Positions 11,122 to 21,837 of a stretch of DNA of 64,000 bases are shown here, in pieces. The translations under genes and the position numbers were made by a program. Below the pieces are notes generated by a model. It made no database searches, had not been told where the DNA came from, and saw only the letters and a list, made by a program, of their open reading frames with translations. Position 1 is the first letter of the stretch, and every line of letters begins with the position of its first letter. Origin of the DNA: Aquarana catesbeiana (lineage: Eukaryota > Chordata > Amphibia > Anura > Ranidae). Location of the stretch: positions 211,485,332 to 211,549,331 of the forward strand of contig NC_133334.1 of NCBI RefSeq assembly GCF_042186555.1, read 5' to 3'.

Positions 11122-11958
11122 TATTTATATCCCAAATTAAGGTTAGAAAGGCCTTAAAGGCTTTTGTGACCTTTTGTAACATATTACATGTTACACCCAT
11201 ATTCAAGGTGTAACATGTTTCAAATGCATCAGGCCTGCACCCCCGATCCCCAATTTTGACATACCGTGGGAGATCAATCTAAACAAACACAGCCATATGG
11301 GGCTCTGCCTGCTCAGCCACATCATTCATTCACAGTGTCTTTGTGGCTGTCGGCTTGTAGTTCTTAATCAACTACAAGGTGCTGTTGATCGCTATTGGTA
11401 TGTGCATTGAGCTTCCTGTCAGTATGGAACTGCCTGCCCGTATTGGAGGTACAGGCAGACAGCTACACAGACAGTTTGTAGGACCGTGGCATTACACCCA
11501 CATTTTGTTGATCATGGCTGCAATGCTTTACAGTTCCCTAATAAAAAAATTATAAATGCATATTTTTTTACCTGCAAAAAATGTGCATTTATTATTTTTT
11601 TGTAAAAGTGAATTTAACTTTTAAGAAAGCAATTCTTTTTTGCTGACCCCATATTTCCATGATCCAGGTCATGTCAATGTTTTTGAAAAAGTTGTGTCTG
11701 TAAACAGATAATAAAAGTAAAACCTAATACAGCTCCCCGCCAAACGCGCAAAGGAGAAAAAAAACTGAGCAGTAACTTTACATATGGACTATGTACTGAG
11801 TGTCTGTCTTTAAAGGTAAATATTCTCATATATTGCCAGAATGATGACTCCCAGTGGATAAGTGGAGTGAATCTGCTGTGAATGTTGTTTCAGTTCGTCC
11901 TCTCACACAGCTTGCTCGCTTTGTGTTAACAGTCTCCATATTTATTTTTCATCTGCAG

Positions 11959-12131
11959 TGACCTTTCAGTATGTTGCCCGAAAGGAAGTTGAAGCAAAGT
12001 GTGAAAATGAGGTGGCTCTGGATTTGTCTCTTCATCACATTCGCTGCCTGGCAGAACCTTCCCCTTATCGAGAGACAGAGAGGAACATCATTCAAATACC
12101 TGAAACGCAAGACCAAAGGCCTTCAACGCAG
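11959..12131 (+). CDS. ovol1: OVOL1 coding exon 2 (linker)
   Basis: It encodes residues 34-91. The acceptor CTGCAG ends at 11958, preceded by a T-rich tract. The exon begins TGACCTTTCAG, completing the split valine codon, and ends ACGCAG before the donor GTAAGAA at 12132, leaving phase 0. The peptide includes ENEVALDLSL, a short conserved OVOL linker motif, followed by a charged, proline-containing stretch without structure that I recognise. Extending the frame downstream past the donor soon loses any family resemblance, which supports the donor. Confidence 0.9.
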
Positions 12132-12408
12132 GTAAGAATCAACATGCCTATATTTTATAATGGGGATGAGCAGGTTGTGTGGGAACAGACCAACTCCCAC
12201 AGTAGTATAAACATTTGCATCAATGTGGCATCGTGGAATTGTGAATGTCCATACTTTTTTTTATCCTTCTTGAATTCTTGCAGAGCATCCATGTGCAAAC
12301 AGCTCACCGGCAAATAAGTTCTCTCTGTTCTTCTCAGCTCAACCTCTTTGTCACTACCTGCTTAGATCACCAGGGGAATGTTGAACCTCATCAGTTTAAA
12401 CTGTAGAG

Positions 12409-12566
12409 CAGGGGTCAAGCAACCTCGGCCCTCCAGCTGTTTTGAAACTACAAGTCCCATGAGACATCGCAAGACCCTGAGAATCACAGGCGTGACTCCT
12501 AGAGGCAGAGGCATGATGGAATTTCTAGCTTCACCACAGCTGGAGTGCAGAGGTTGCCAACCCCTG
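12409..12566. mobile_element. hAT-type MITE A
   Basis: A 158-bp palindromic element with terminal repeats CAGGGGTCAAGCAACC and GGTTGCCAACCCCTG, typical of hAT (CAGGGG start). It is flanked by identical CTGTAGAG octamers at 12401-12408 and 12567-12574. The interior contains CCCTCCAGCTG and ACTACAAGTCCCAT, which recur in the next element. Confidence 0.87.
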
Positions 12567-12574
12567 CTGTAGAG

Positions 12575-13302
12575 CATGGGTGCTCAACCTGTGGCCCTCC
12601 AGCTGCTGCGAAACTACAAGTCCCATAAGGCATTGCAAGGCTGACAGTTACAAACATGACTCCCAAAGGCAGAGGTGTGATGGGACTTTTAGTTACGCAA
12701 GGCCACAGGTTGAGCCAGTAGTGTATTTATTTTGTGCTGCCCTAGGCCTGACTAAACTTGTGTACCCCCTAATTTAAATATGACCCACCCCTTCCTGTCA
12801 AGGCCACAACTCTTTCTGTTTAAGACCTGCCTTGAAATTTTCTAGTGGGGGCACTAGTTCTGAGGGCCTTGCGACGGGGGTGGGGGGGTGGGTTGGGTGT
12901 CTATGCAAATCTATGCAAATTAATGGATTCCCTTAATTTGCATAGATTTCCTCTTACTTCCTGTTCGGCTATGGGGCAGGAAGTGAAGGGAAATCTCTAC
13001 AATGGGATGGGGATGGTAAAAATAAACTGAAAAATAACTGAAAATAAATAAAAAATAAACTAACAGGGGCTATAACCCTCCCTTGTTCTATCCAAAATGA
13101 AAAAGAAAAGTGTTGCCTATAGTTCTACTTTAAGCACAAATTTCTGATTTTATAGAGAGGACTAAGAAGATAAAACCATGCCAATGGTGCAGCAGAAAAC
13201 ACTGGCAGGGACTCTTTCCGTGCTGCCCCCCTGCAAAGTGCTGCCCTAGGCCTGGGCCTTGTCGGCCTAGGCCAGGATACAGCATTGGGTTGAGCACCTA
13301 TG
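12575..13302. mobile_element. hAT-type element B, adjacent to A
   Basis: A 728-bp element with ends CATGGGTGCTCAACC and GGTTGAGCACCTATG. Its left flank is the same CTGTAGAG octamer (12567-12574) that forms the right target duplication of element A. A third copy of the octamer lies at 13303-13310. The first 140 bp resemble element A; the rest is unrelated filler. It is non-coding. Confidence 0.82.
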
Positions 13303-14050
13303 CTGTAGAGTATCAGTGACTTTGAGTTGCAGCAGTGTCTAAGTACCACAGTGGATCACCTGAGCACAGGAAACTCACCTTACCGTTAACAAGCCTGGAC
13401 TCTTCCACACACAGCAGGCTCTGTAGGCAACCATCTCTGTCGGGGCGTGCATATGTTATCTTGTTTTGTCTTCTTGCTCCACTCATCAACATCCCCTTCA
13501 CAAGCCTTTCATTTGCATTTGTTGCTTGGGACAGATTCCTTTTTGTAAAGAAACCCAGTTATGTAAGCATGCAAAGAATATCTATCAGCATCTTACATAG
13601 CCTTTCATTTTGTGCCAACTATTCTTTCTTAACAAAGGTACACATAAGGTTACACCACCATATGTTAATGGTCTTGGTGCATTTACATTACAAGTATTGC
13701 TTTGAATTTTGGCTACAATCTATCCATTCTAATGTTATTTTACCACAAAATGTTTTTGCACATCAAAAATTTGCCATGCTCCCATAGAGGCAAGTGTTAT
13801 ACAGAGCTCTTAATATGGTTGATTTATGCACCTTTAATTAGGTCTTGGCCACCCTCTTCTATAGCATCTTCAGTGTGAGTGTTGGTCTCTCTGTGGCTTT
13901 TCTCCCAAGATTTCTTCCTTCCTTTCTCGAAGTGAATTTTCCATGTGGCTTCTGGGAAATTTGATGTAGCTTCCACATTCTGATTACTGAGCCAACAGCA
14001 CTGTCTGGGACATTCAAATTTTTGTATATTGCATTTTATCCTTTCCCTAA

Positions 14051-14441
14051 GGCCCCTTTCACACGAGGCGGACTCCGTTTCTACGGAGCCCGCCTCGGTC
14101 TGTCGGCTCAGCGGGAGATCAGTCCGTTGATCTCCACTGAGCCGGCGGATGACAGGTCCCTCTCTGCTCACTGAGCAGGGAGGGGCTTGTCAGGCGCCAC
14201 TGCTGCCTATGGAGGGATCGGATGAAAACAGACAGCATGTCTGTTTTCATCAGATCTCACCCGATCCGATCTGCCAGTGACGGACCTGGACGTAGAGCCA
14301 TCCGTCTCCTTTTAGCGGATCGGACCGGGTCGGATTTCAGCGGACATGTCTCCGCTGACATCCGACGCTCCATAGACTAACATGGAGAGCCCGTTCAGGT
14401 CCGCCGTCAAAACTGACAGGTCCAATCGTGTGAAAGGGGCC
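14051..14441. mobile_element. PIF/Harbinger-type MITE, family H2 copy 1
   Basis: A 391-bp palindromic element with ends GGCCCCTTTCACACGA and TCGTGTGAAAGGGGCC. TAA flanks it at 14048-14050 and 14442-14444. The interior is CGGATCGGA-rich and symmetrical. A related element with TTA flanks is at 38374. Confidence 0.85.
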
Positions 14442-14673
14442 TAAGATTTACATTTGTATTACTATATACAGTATTTCATAAAGAGCAGAAACTTTCCATG
14501 CTGATAAAATTGTGCAGTTACAAAATACACGTCATGGTGCCAGATGCTATCAAAAAGAGTTTTCCTGCAATAGGAAATGCACAAGTGCATTGTGAGAGAT
14601 CATTTAGTTGTCAAGAGATGGAAAACGAAAATTGTAATGATATATTACAATTTATACAAAATTCTTGGACTTT

Positions 14674-14935
14674 AGGCTTCTGCTGCTGTCAATCACAGCC
14701 AGTGAGGAGGGAGCAGGGGCGGAGCCAAGCTATAGACAGGCCATAGACACACAGAAGTGGCTCAGGAGCGAGTACGCATGAGTGCCCCTAGAGCAAGCAG
14801 CTTGCTCTGGGGACACTAACCAGGGGGAGGAGCCAGGAGCGCTGGCAGGGAACTAAAAAAAAAGGAGGATCGGGCTGTTCTGTGCAAAACCATTGTACAG
14901 AGCAGGTATGACATGTTTGTTATTTAAAAAAAAAA
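14674..14935 (+). repeat. Interspersed repeat family X, copy 1
   Basis: It contains GCTGCTGTCAATCA, GGAGGAGCCAGGAGC and a 3' part with CTGTGCAAAACCATTG followed by CAGGTATGACATGTTTG. The same ordered motifs occur at 29295-29620 (plus) and 48270-48620 (minus). No open frame is shared, so it is a non-coding repeat of unknown class. Confidence 0.6.
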
Positions 14936-15727
14936 AAAAGCTGAACCTTTATAAATGCTTTATATCTCATCTTCCTAGATTTCTCTCTAGTTAACAAACT
15001 TGCTGTAATACATGGTGTCAGATGGCACATACCAGTTCCACAGTAAAAATGTCAAAAGCCTAACTATACTGAACTTGTTTGGATTAGTGCATTTCCAGCT
15101 CACTGTGCTCCAAGCCTCAGTAATTGGTAGATGAACTTTCCCAGCTTCCTGAGTTCCAAGCCTCTTTGGATCACTCTTCCAGCTACAGGCATTCAACTGA
15201 CCAAGCCTTCCTGTCAGCCTTTTTCCAGTAGTACTTATTTGATCTTGATCTCTCCAAAGGATGCAGTGTCACACACATTCTTTTGCCCTTACTCCAGAGC
15301 TTATACTCTCCTTGAAGGCAAAACAGAAAGAAAACTTTTCCTTGTGCAGTACAAACATAAAAGAGCTTTATTTGTGTTTAAAAGTACTACTCACAAGTGT
15401 ACAGTCTATCCATGCATTCAGAAGGAAGCCAACTACCCACTTGTAACACCCAATTGGGACTTCCACTACAAAATGGAATCCAACAGGGTATGGTCCTTTC
15501 CTTCCACAAAAAATTGTCTCTCGTAACACAATGCATTTAGAAGATTCAGACACCTTCATCAGGGAATAAAGAGCCAACTTCTATCCCATTTTTTATATAT
15601 ACATGTAAACCAGATCCATTAATCCCTCCCTTAATGGGCAGTATTAGTTAACTCCTTGTGCACAGAATAAAATGAAGGTCCCTTACTCTAATGATGAAAC
15701 AAATACCTCAAGCTGCATCACCTGGTC

Positions 15728-15900
15728 AGCAGAGTGGTCAAGTGGTCAGCACTCTCGTAACCTCAAGGTCACAGTTCAAACCACAACACCACTCTGCATG
15801 AATCTTCCCCAGGGAACATGCAAATATACATGTAAAATATTGATACTATACAAACCACTGTAATATAAAAAGGTTTTCCATACTATAAATACCACTTTTA
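15728..15900 (+). mobile_element. Degenerate tRNA-derived SINE
   Basis: The 5' part resembles a tRNA gene. An A-box-like TGGTCAAGTGGTCAGCAC near 15736 is followed about 35 bases later by a B-box-like CAGTTCAAACCAC. A decayed tail reads GCATGAATC...GGGAACATGCAAAT, as in V-SINE-like repeats of fish and frogs. It lacks the spacing and pairing of a functional tRNA. Confidence 0.55.
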
Positions 15901-16609
15901 CAAAAAAAGTAAAACAATATGAAAATGCTTATAAGAAACAATTTATATTATAATCTACATTCAGACCTTTTGGAGCCAAGGTCCCTAACGATGGCTCCAC
16001 TCACCCTCTTTTTGATCCAAATACATAATAGGGTCACCCCCTTTCCACTTAGCTGACACTTTCTTTGTTCGTGTGTTGTGAATGGGTCCTAAAGTCATAC
16101 ACAAGCAATTAACAAGAAATTACACATTTCTTTAGACTATTACCTTATGTCCAGGGCCGTCATAACGCATGGGCTAACTTGGGCACTGCCCTGGGGGGTC
16201 CAAGGTGCATGGGGGGCCCCTGCAGTCTCCCCCCACAGTCTCAGGTGCTTCTTTGGCACTTTGCATGGGTTAAGGAAGGCCCCCCAAGGTAGGGCATTGT
16301 ACTGCTGCTGCTTGTGTGGCCAGGATGTTTACTGCTTTGATCACATGGGATGAATAGGAGAGGAGGACAGCTGGGTTCGAAGCAGTATACATCCTGCCCA
16401 CACAAGTAGCAGCAGTGGTAAGATTGTGGCTGGATCTAAGGGGTGCTGGGTTGGGCTGGTCTGTCCCCCAGATTTGAGTTTCACCCCCAAAAGCCTCCAT
16501 ATGCTCCCATCCCTGCTGGTACACAGCTTGAGCACAGCACTAAGAGCTTATCCTTACCCATTTGATTCACCTACACACACAGCTACTGTGCCTTTCTACA
16601 TGCCCTTAC

Positions 16610-16783
16610 TTTGTTCTCCTGCCCGTCCTGTACTGTGCCCTCCTACCTGCCCTGTACTGTGCCCTCCTGCCCACCCCATGCTGTGCCTTCCTACCTGCCC
16701 TGTACTATGCCCCCCCACCCACGCTGTACTGTGCTCTTCTACCCTTACTTACTGTGCTCTCCTGCATGACCTGTACTGTTTTT

Positions 16784-16785
<2 letters not shown>
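16610..16785. repeat. Degenerate 25-bp minisatellite
   Basis: About seven imperfect units centred on CCTGTACTGTGCCCTCCTAC. Confidence 0.65.
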
Positions 16786-17900
<1,115 letters not shown>

Positions 17901-18323
17901 GGTGGACGTGTGGATAATTTAGGCACACCCACTTTTTGCAGTGAAAACCGTCTCCCTAGTAGGGGCCCCAGTGCATTACTTTGCCCAGGGACCCATGATT
18001 CTGTTAAGATGGCACTGCTTAATATACTTGCAAGGTCGGATCTGCCAATCTAGTGTATTTATGTGAAGTAATTGGAGAGGGTAGGAGACGGGTGATGCAA
18101 CCAAAGGCTGTTCTGCTTATTTTGGGAGACACCAATAGTGGTTTTCTATTATGGCCAATGTATTGTTTTCCCCAACAACGCCTGCTGGTGTCATTAGGCA
18201 GGACCAACAAACTGGAAATCATCACCTCATCTAAGAAAAAAGAGACAGATCAGATGACTATCATCGCATGTCTATGGGTATCCTAAATCAGAGGTGTCCT
18301 TCAAATTTACAACCTACTTAGAG

Positions 18324-18593
18324 CAGTGGTCTCCAAACTGTGGCCCGCGCCAAGATGAGGCCCTTCACCTGTCTTAATCTGGCCATTGGAGCACTTTTAC
18401 ACCAACTGACCCCAATGATTGAGCACTATTCTTCTCATTAATATCAACAGTGGGGCACTATTCTTTCCATTGAAACCAATGAAGGGGCATTGATGCTGGG
18501 GCATTTTTCTACTTCCACTGGCCACAGTTTGCCCCCCCTAAAGCCTGAAGGATAGTAAATTGGCCCTTTGCTTAGAAAGTTTGGAGACCCTTG
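18324..18593. mobile_element. hAT-type MITE
   Basis: Ends CAGTGGTCTCCAAACTGTGG and AAGTTTGGAGACCCTTG are inverted and hAT-like. The flanking octamers ACTTAGAG and CTTTAGAA are similar but mutated. It is non-coding. Confidence 0.7.
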
Positions 18594-19391
18594 CTTTAGA
18601 ATAAAACTGTAGAGTGGAAGAGGGTCAGCCTATGTGTTTGCCCTTCTCCAGCACTGATAACTCTGCAATACACTGCTGCTGCCATGTTCTCCACCACTCC
18701 TTCTTGTCTGGCATCAGGGCCACTGATGATGTAAACTGACTCTTTAAAGAAGGAACCTAAACTGTGGAAGCTGTGCGCAAAAAAAGGGCAAGCAGAGAGA
18801 AACAGAATAGTCATCAGTATGACCTATAGGCTCCTTGCAGCTGATTTTTTCCCCATTACTGACTTGATGATGCCTTGTTTTGTATTTTTTTCTGGTGTAG
18901 ACGTGGCCATCTTGGTAGAGGAAAAGCGTTGCTTCCTCATGTTGGAGCCTGCTTCCCTCTAATGACAGGACAGGTCAAAAAAGCACAGAACCACAAAACG
19001 AATGAAGCAGAAATAGGTGCATTGTTACACTGTGGATCCTAAGGTATATCTTCTTCTCCTCCAACATGGAGAACTGTGATCAGCACCATAGTGACATCAC
19101 CAAACCTCACTCCATATATTTTGAGAAGAGCAGCAACAGGCAGAGGAGCTTGAATTACAAATAGCATTTCTAGATGCTCCCTATAACATAGTAAAACTTC
19201 ACTTTTTGAGTTCAGGTCAACTTTAACTTGATCAAAATCTACTTGATAGCTATTCTTAAAAATATTAAACATTAAGATGAAAATTTTAATGAGAATGTTG
19301 TGAGTTCCATTGTTGTTTTTCATACTGAAGTAGACAAAAGCATACAGTGAATGTTGTTTTGTGATGCATATTTTCCTGCATCTCACATTAG

Positions 19392-19592
<201 letters not shown>

Positions 19593-20398
19593 TGACAAGA
19601 TAGAAGGGAAAAGGTGAAAATAAGTATAGCACTACAAAATCATATAGAATTACTTTTTATGTTTTACATATATTTATTAACCACTTAAAGACCAGCCTCG
19701 TTTTGGATTTTAGGTGTTTACATGTTTAAAACAGGTTTTTTTGCTAGAAAATTACTTAGAACCCCCAAACATTATATATTGTTTTTTTTCTAACACCCTA
19801 GAGAATAAAATGGCGGTTATTGCAATACTTTTTTTTGCACCGTATTTGCGCAGCGGTCTTATAAGCGCACTTTTTTTGGAAAAAAATCACTTTTTTGAAT
19901 AAAAAAATAAGACAACAGTAAAGTTAGCCCAATTTTTTTTTATATTGTGAAAGATAATGCTATGCCAAGTAAATTGATACCCAACATGTCACGCTTCAAA
20001 ATTGCGCCCGCTCGTGGAATAGCGTCAAACTTTTACCCTTAAAAATCTCCATAGGCGACGTTTAAAAAAATTCTACAGGTTGCATGTTTGGAGTTACAGA
20101 GGAGGTCTAGGGCTAGAATTATTGCTCTCGCAATACCGGTCGCGGCGATACCTCACATGTGTGGTTTGACCACCGTTTTCATATGCGGGCGCTACTCACG
20201 TATGCGTTCGCTTCTGTGCGCGAGCTCGTCGGGACAGGGCGCTTTAAATTTTTTTTTTTTTTTTTTTATTATTTATTTTACTTTATTTTATTTATTTTTT
20301 CACTGTTTTAAAAAAAAAAAAATTTGGATAATTTTTATTCCTATTACAAGGAATGTAAACATCCCTTGTAATAGAAAAAAGCATGACAGGTCCTCTTA

Positions 20399-20443
20399 AA
20401 TATGAGATCTGGGGTCAAAAAGTCCTCAGATCTCATATTTAGA
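20399..20443. repeat. Hairpin within the K element
   Basis: AAATATGAGATCTGGGG and its inverse around TCAGATCTCATATTT form a stem of about 15-17 bp with a short loop. Confidence 0.75.
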
Positions 20444-20784
20444 CTAAAATGCAAAAAAAAAAAAAAAAAAAAAAAGTCGTTTAAAAAAAATGACACAAAA
20501 AAAATTGTGCCTTTAAGAGAAGTGGGCGGAGCCGTCGTAATGACGTCGCTCCGGCCGTCACATGGTATAGAGACGGGTGGGGGCCATCTTGGCCTCACTC
20601 GTCTCAGTACCTCAGCGGTGACAGGTCCCGATCTCCTCCGCCGCTACCGACGGCTCCGGTAAGCGGCGGAGGGTGCGGGAGAGCGGCGGGAGGGGGGATG
20701 GCACCTCTCCCGCCGCCGATAACGGTGATCTCGCGGCGAACCCACCGCTGAGACCACCATTATCGTGTACAGAACCGCTCGCTG

Positions 20785-20844
20785 TAAAGATGGATATCTC
20801 GGTTGTGGCAGCAGCTGCTGCCGTTACCGAGATATCCATCTTTA
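20785..20844. repeat. 60-bp near-perfect palindrome
   Basis: Two 30-base arms with the axis between 20814 and 20815. The outer part AAAGATGGATATCTCGG is perfectly inverted; the only mismatches are in a 4-base internal bulge. GCAGC/GCTGC fills the centre. Confidence 0.85.
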
Positions 20845-21116
20845 AAAAAATGACGTATATATACAGTGAGCGGTCGTGAAGTGGTTAATCTCCTTGACAC
20901 CTACACTTTAACGCATTTTTTAAATGATATCACATATTTCTAGCCCTGTATCTTATTTGTAAGAATAATCATGTTTCCTGATGCTCAGTAAGTGGTGCAT
21001 GGTATGAAGGTAAAATCAGTAAAGCCTATTTTAATGCTTGGATTGATGGGCAGGCAACCAACAGATGAGCCTAGAAAAAAGGCTCTAACATTTGATCATT
21101 TAGGAAAAAAAATCAT

Positions 21117-21390
21117 AAAGGAGAAGTGGGTCACAGAAGCGCACAGCTGAGAGCCTGAACCAGCTGCTCCACACTCCAGGACTCCAGTGGAGAGCTGTGG
21201 GGCAGAGCACAGAGCAGTGCCCATACTTAGAGTAAACCCGAGAACTGTGCAATCAGCGGTCTTTGATCGCTCAGTTCTCAGTGTAGAGCTGGCGGGGGAC
21301 AGCTGCAGCATTGCATTGATGCTGCAGCCATATAGGTGAGTATGTATGTTTATTTATTTTTTAATTTTATTCCAGAACTTCTCTTTTAAG
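21117..21390. mobile_element. TTAAAG-class repeat, family G copy 1
   Basis: It starts AAAGGAGAAGTGG and ends GAACTTCTCTTTTAA. It shares GATCGCTCAGTTCT and the GCTCTGCCCC/GGGGCAGAGC motif with 48882-49356, in opposite orientation. Confidence 0.55.
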
Positions 21391-21558
21391 AACAGAAGAG
21401 TTAAAGAACATTCGAGCAATAGAGAAAATAGACTAACACTGTAGCCCAACAAAAATTTGACCAGATGAGGAAATAATATGAGACCTGTGCACTTTGTACA
21501 AAATGTATGGAGATTTCAGCGCTCACCGGACAGTGTAATGATTCAGCTACTGAAAATG

Positions 21559-21709
21559 GTGAACTGCTATACAGAATTGATGCAATGATGCAGAAACAGA
21601 ACGCTGTAGTTTACCACATAGGTGATCTGTTGCTCATCTGTGAAGGGTTTCAATTTGGTAAATTAAGTTCCCTCTCTGCAACATTGTAACAATTCTGTAT
21701 AGCAGTTCA
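21559..21709. repeat. Inverted repeat, 21-bp arms
   Basis: GTGAACTGCTATACAGAATT near 21559 recurs inverted as AATTCTGTATAGCAGTTCAC near 21690, about 110 bases away. Confidence 0.8.
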
Positions 21710-21837
21710 CTCTCTGCAACAGCTGATTCATTAAACTGTTAGCGGGGAGCACAGGAATCTCTATTAGTACCTAGTGCAGGGGTCTCCCTCATAATATTTT
21801 CTCTTCTGACTGATTGTTTTAACCTATAATGTTAAAG

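Larger units (their letters stand above)
541..11958 (+). other. OVOL1 intron 1
   Basis: This 11.4-kb intron begins GTGAAT and ends in a pyrimidine-rich tract followed by CTGCAG. It holds the repeats listed separately. I see no other coding exon. Stretches with no recognised content are 541-944, 1340-1946, 2261-2512 and 11122-11958. Confidence 0.88.
19681..20884. mobile_element. TTAA-flanked element (family K), complete copy
   Basis: A 1204-bp element with ends CCACTTAAAG and GTCGTGAAGTGG, so CCACTT is inverted at the far end. TTAA flanks it at 19677-19680 and 20885-20888. A TTAA target is used by piggyBac and Kolobok elements; I cannot tell which made this one. The interior is non-coding and hairpin-rich: stems at about 20340-20380, 20399-20443 and 20785-20844. 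Confidence 0.75.

Noticed and set aside
10695..11213. 172-residue plus-strand frame overlapping a 122-residue minus-strand frame
   Set aside because: Both lie within a palindromic TA-flanked transposon remnant; mirrored frames are expected and no family is seen.
12132..12317. Continuation of the OVOL1 exon 2 frame past 12131
   Set aside because: A consensus donor GTAAGA follows CAG at 12131, and the downstream peptide has no OVOL similarity, while exon 3 joins in phase.
15728..15805. Functional tRNA gene
   Set aside because: A- and B-box-like sequences are present, but cloverleaf pairing is poor and the 3' side continues as a SINE tail.
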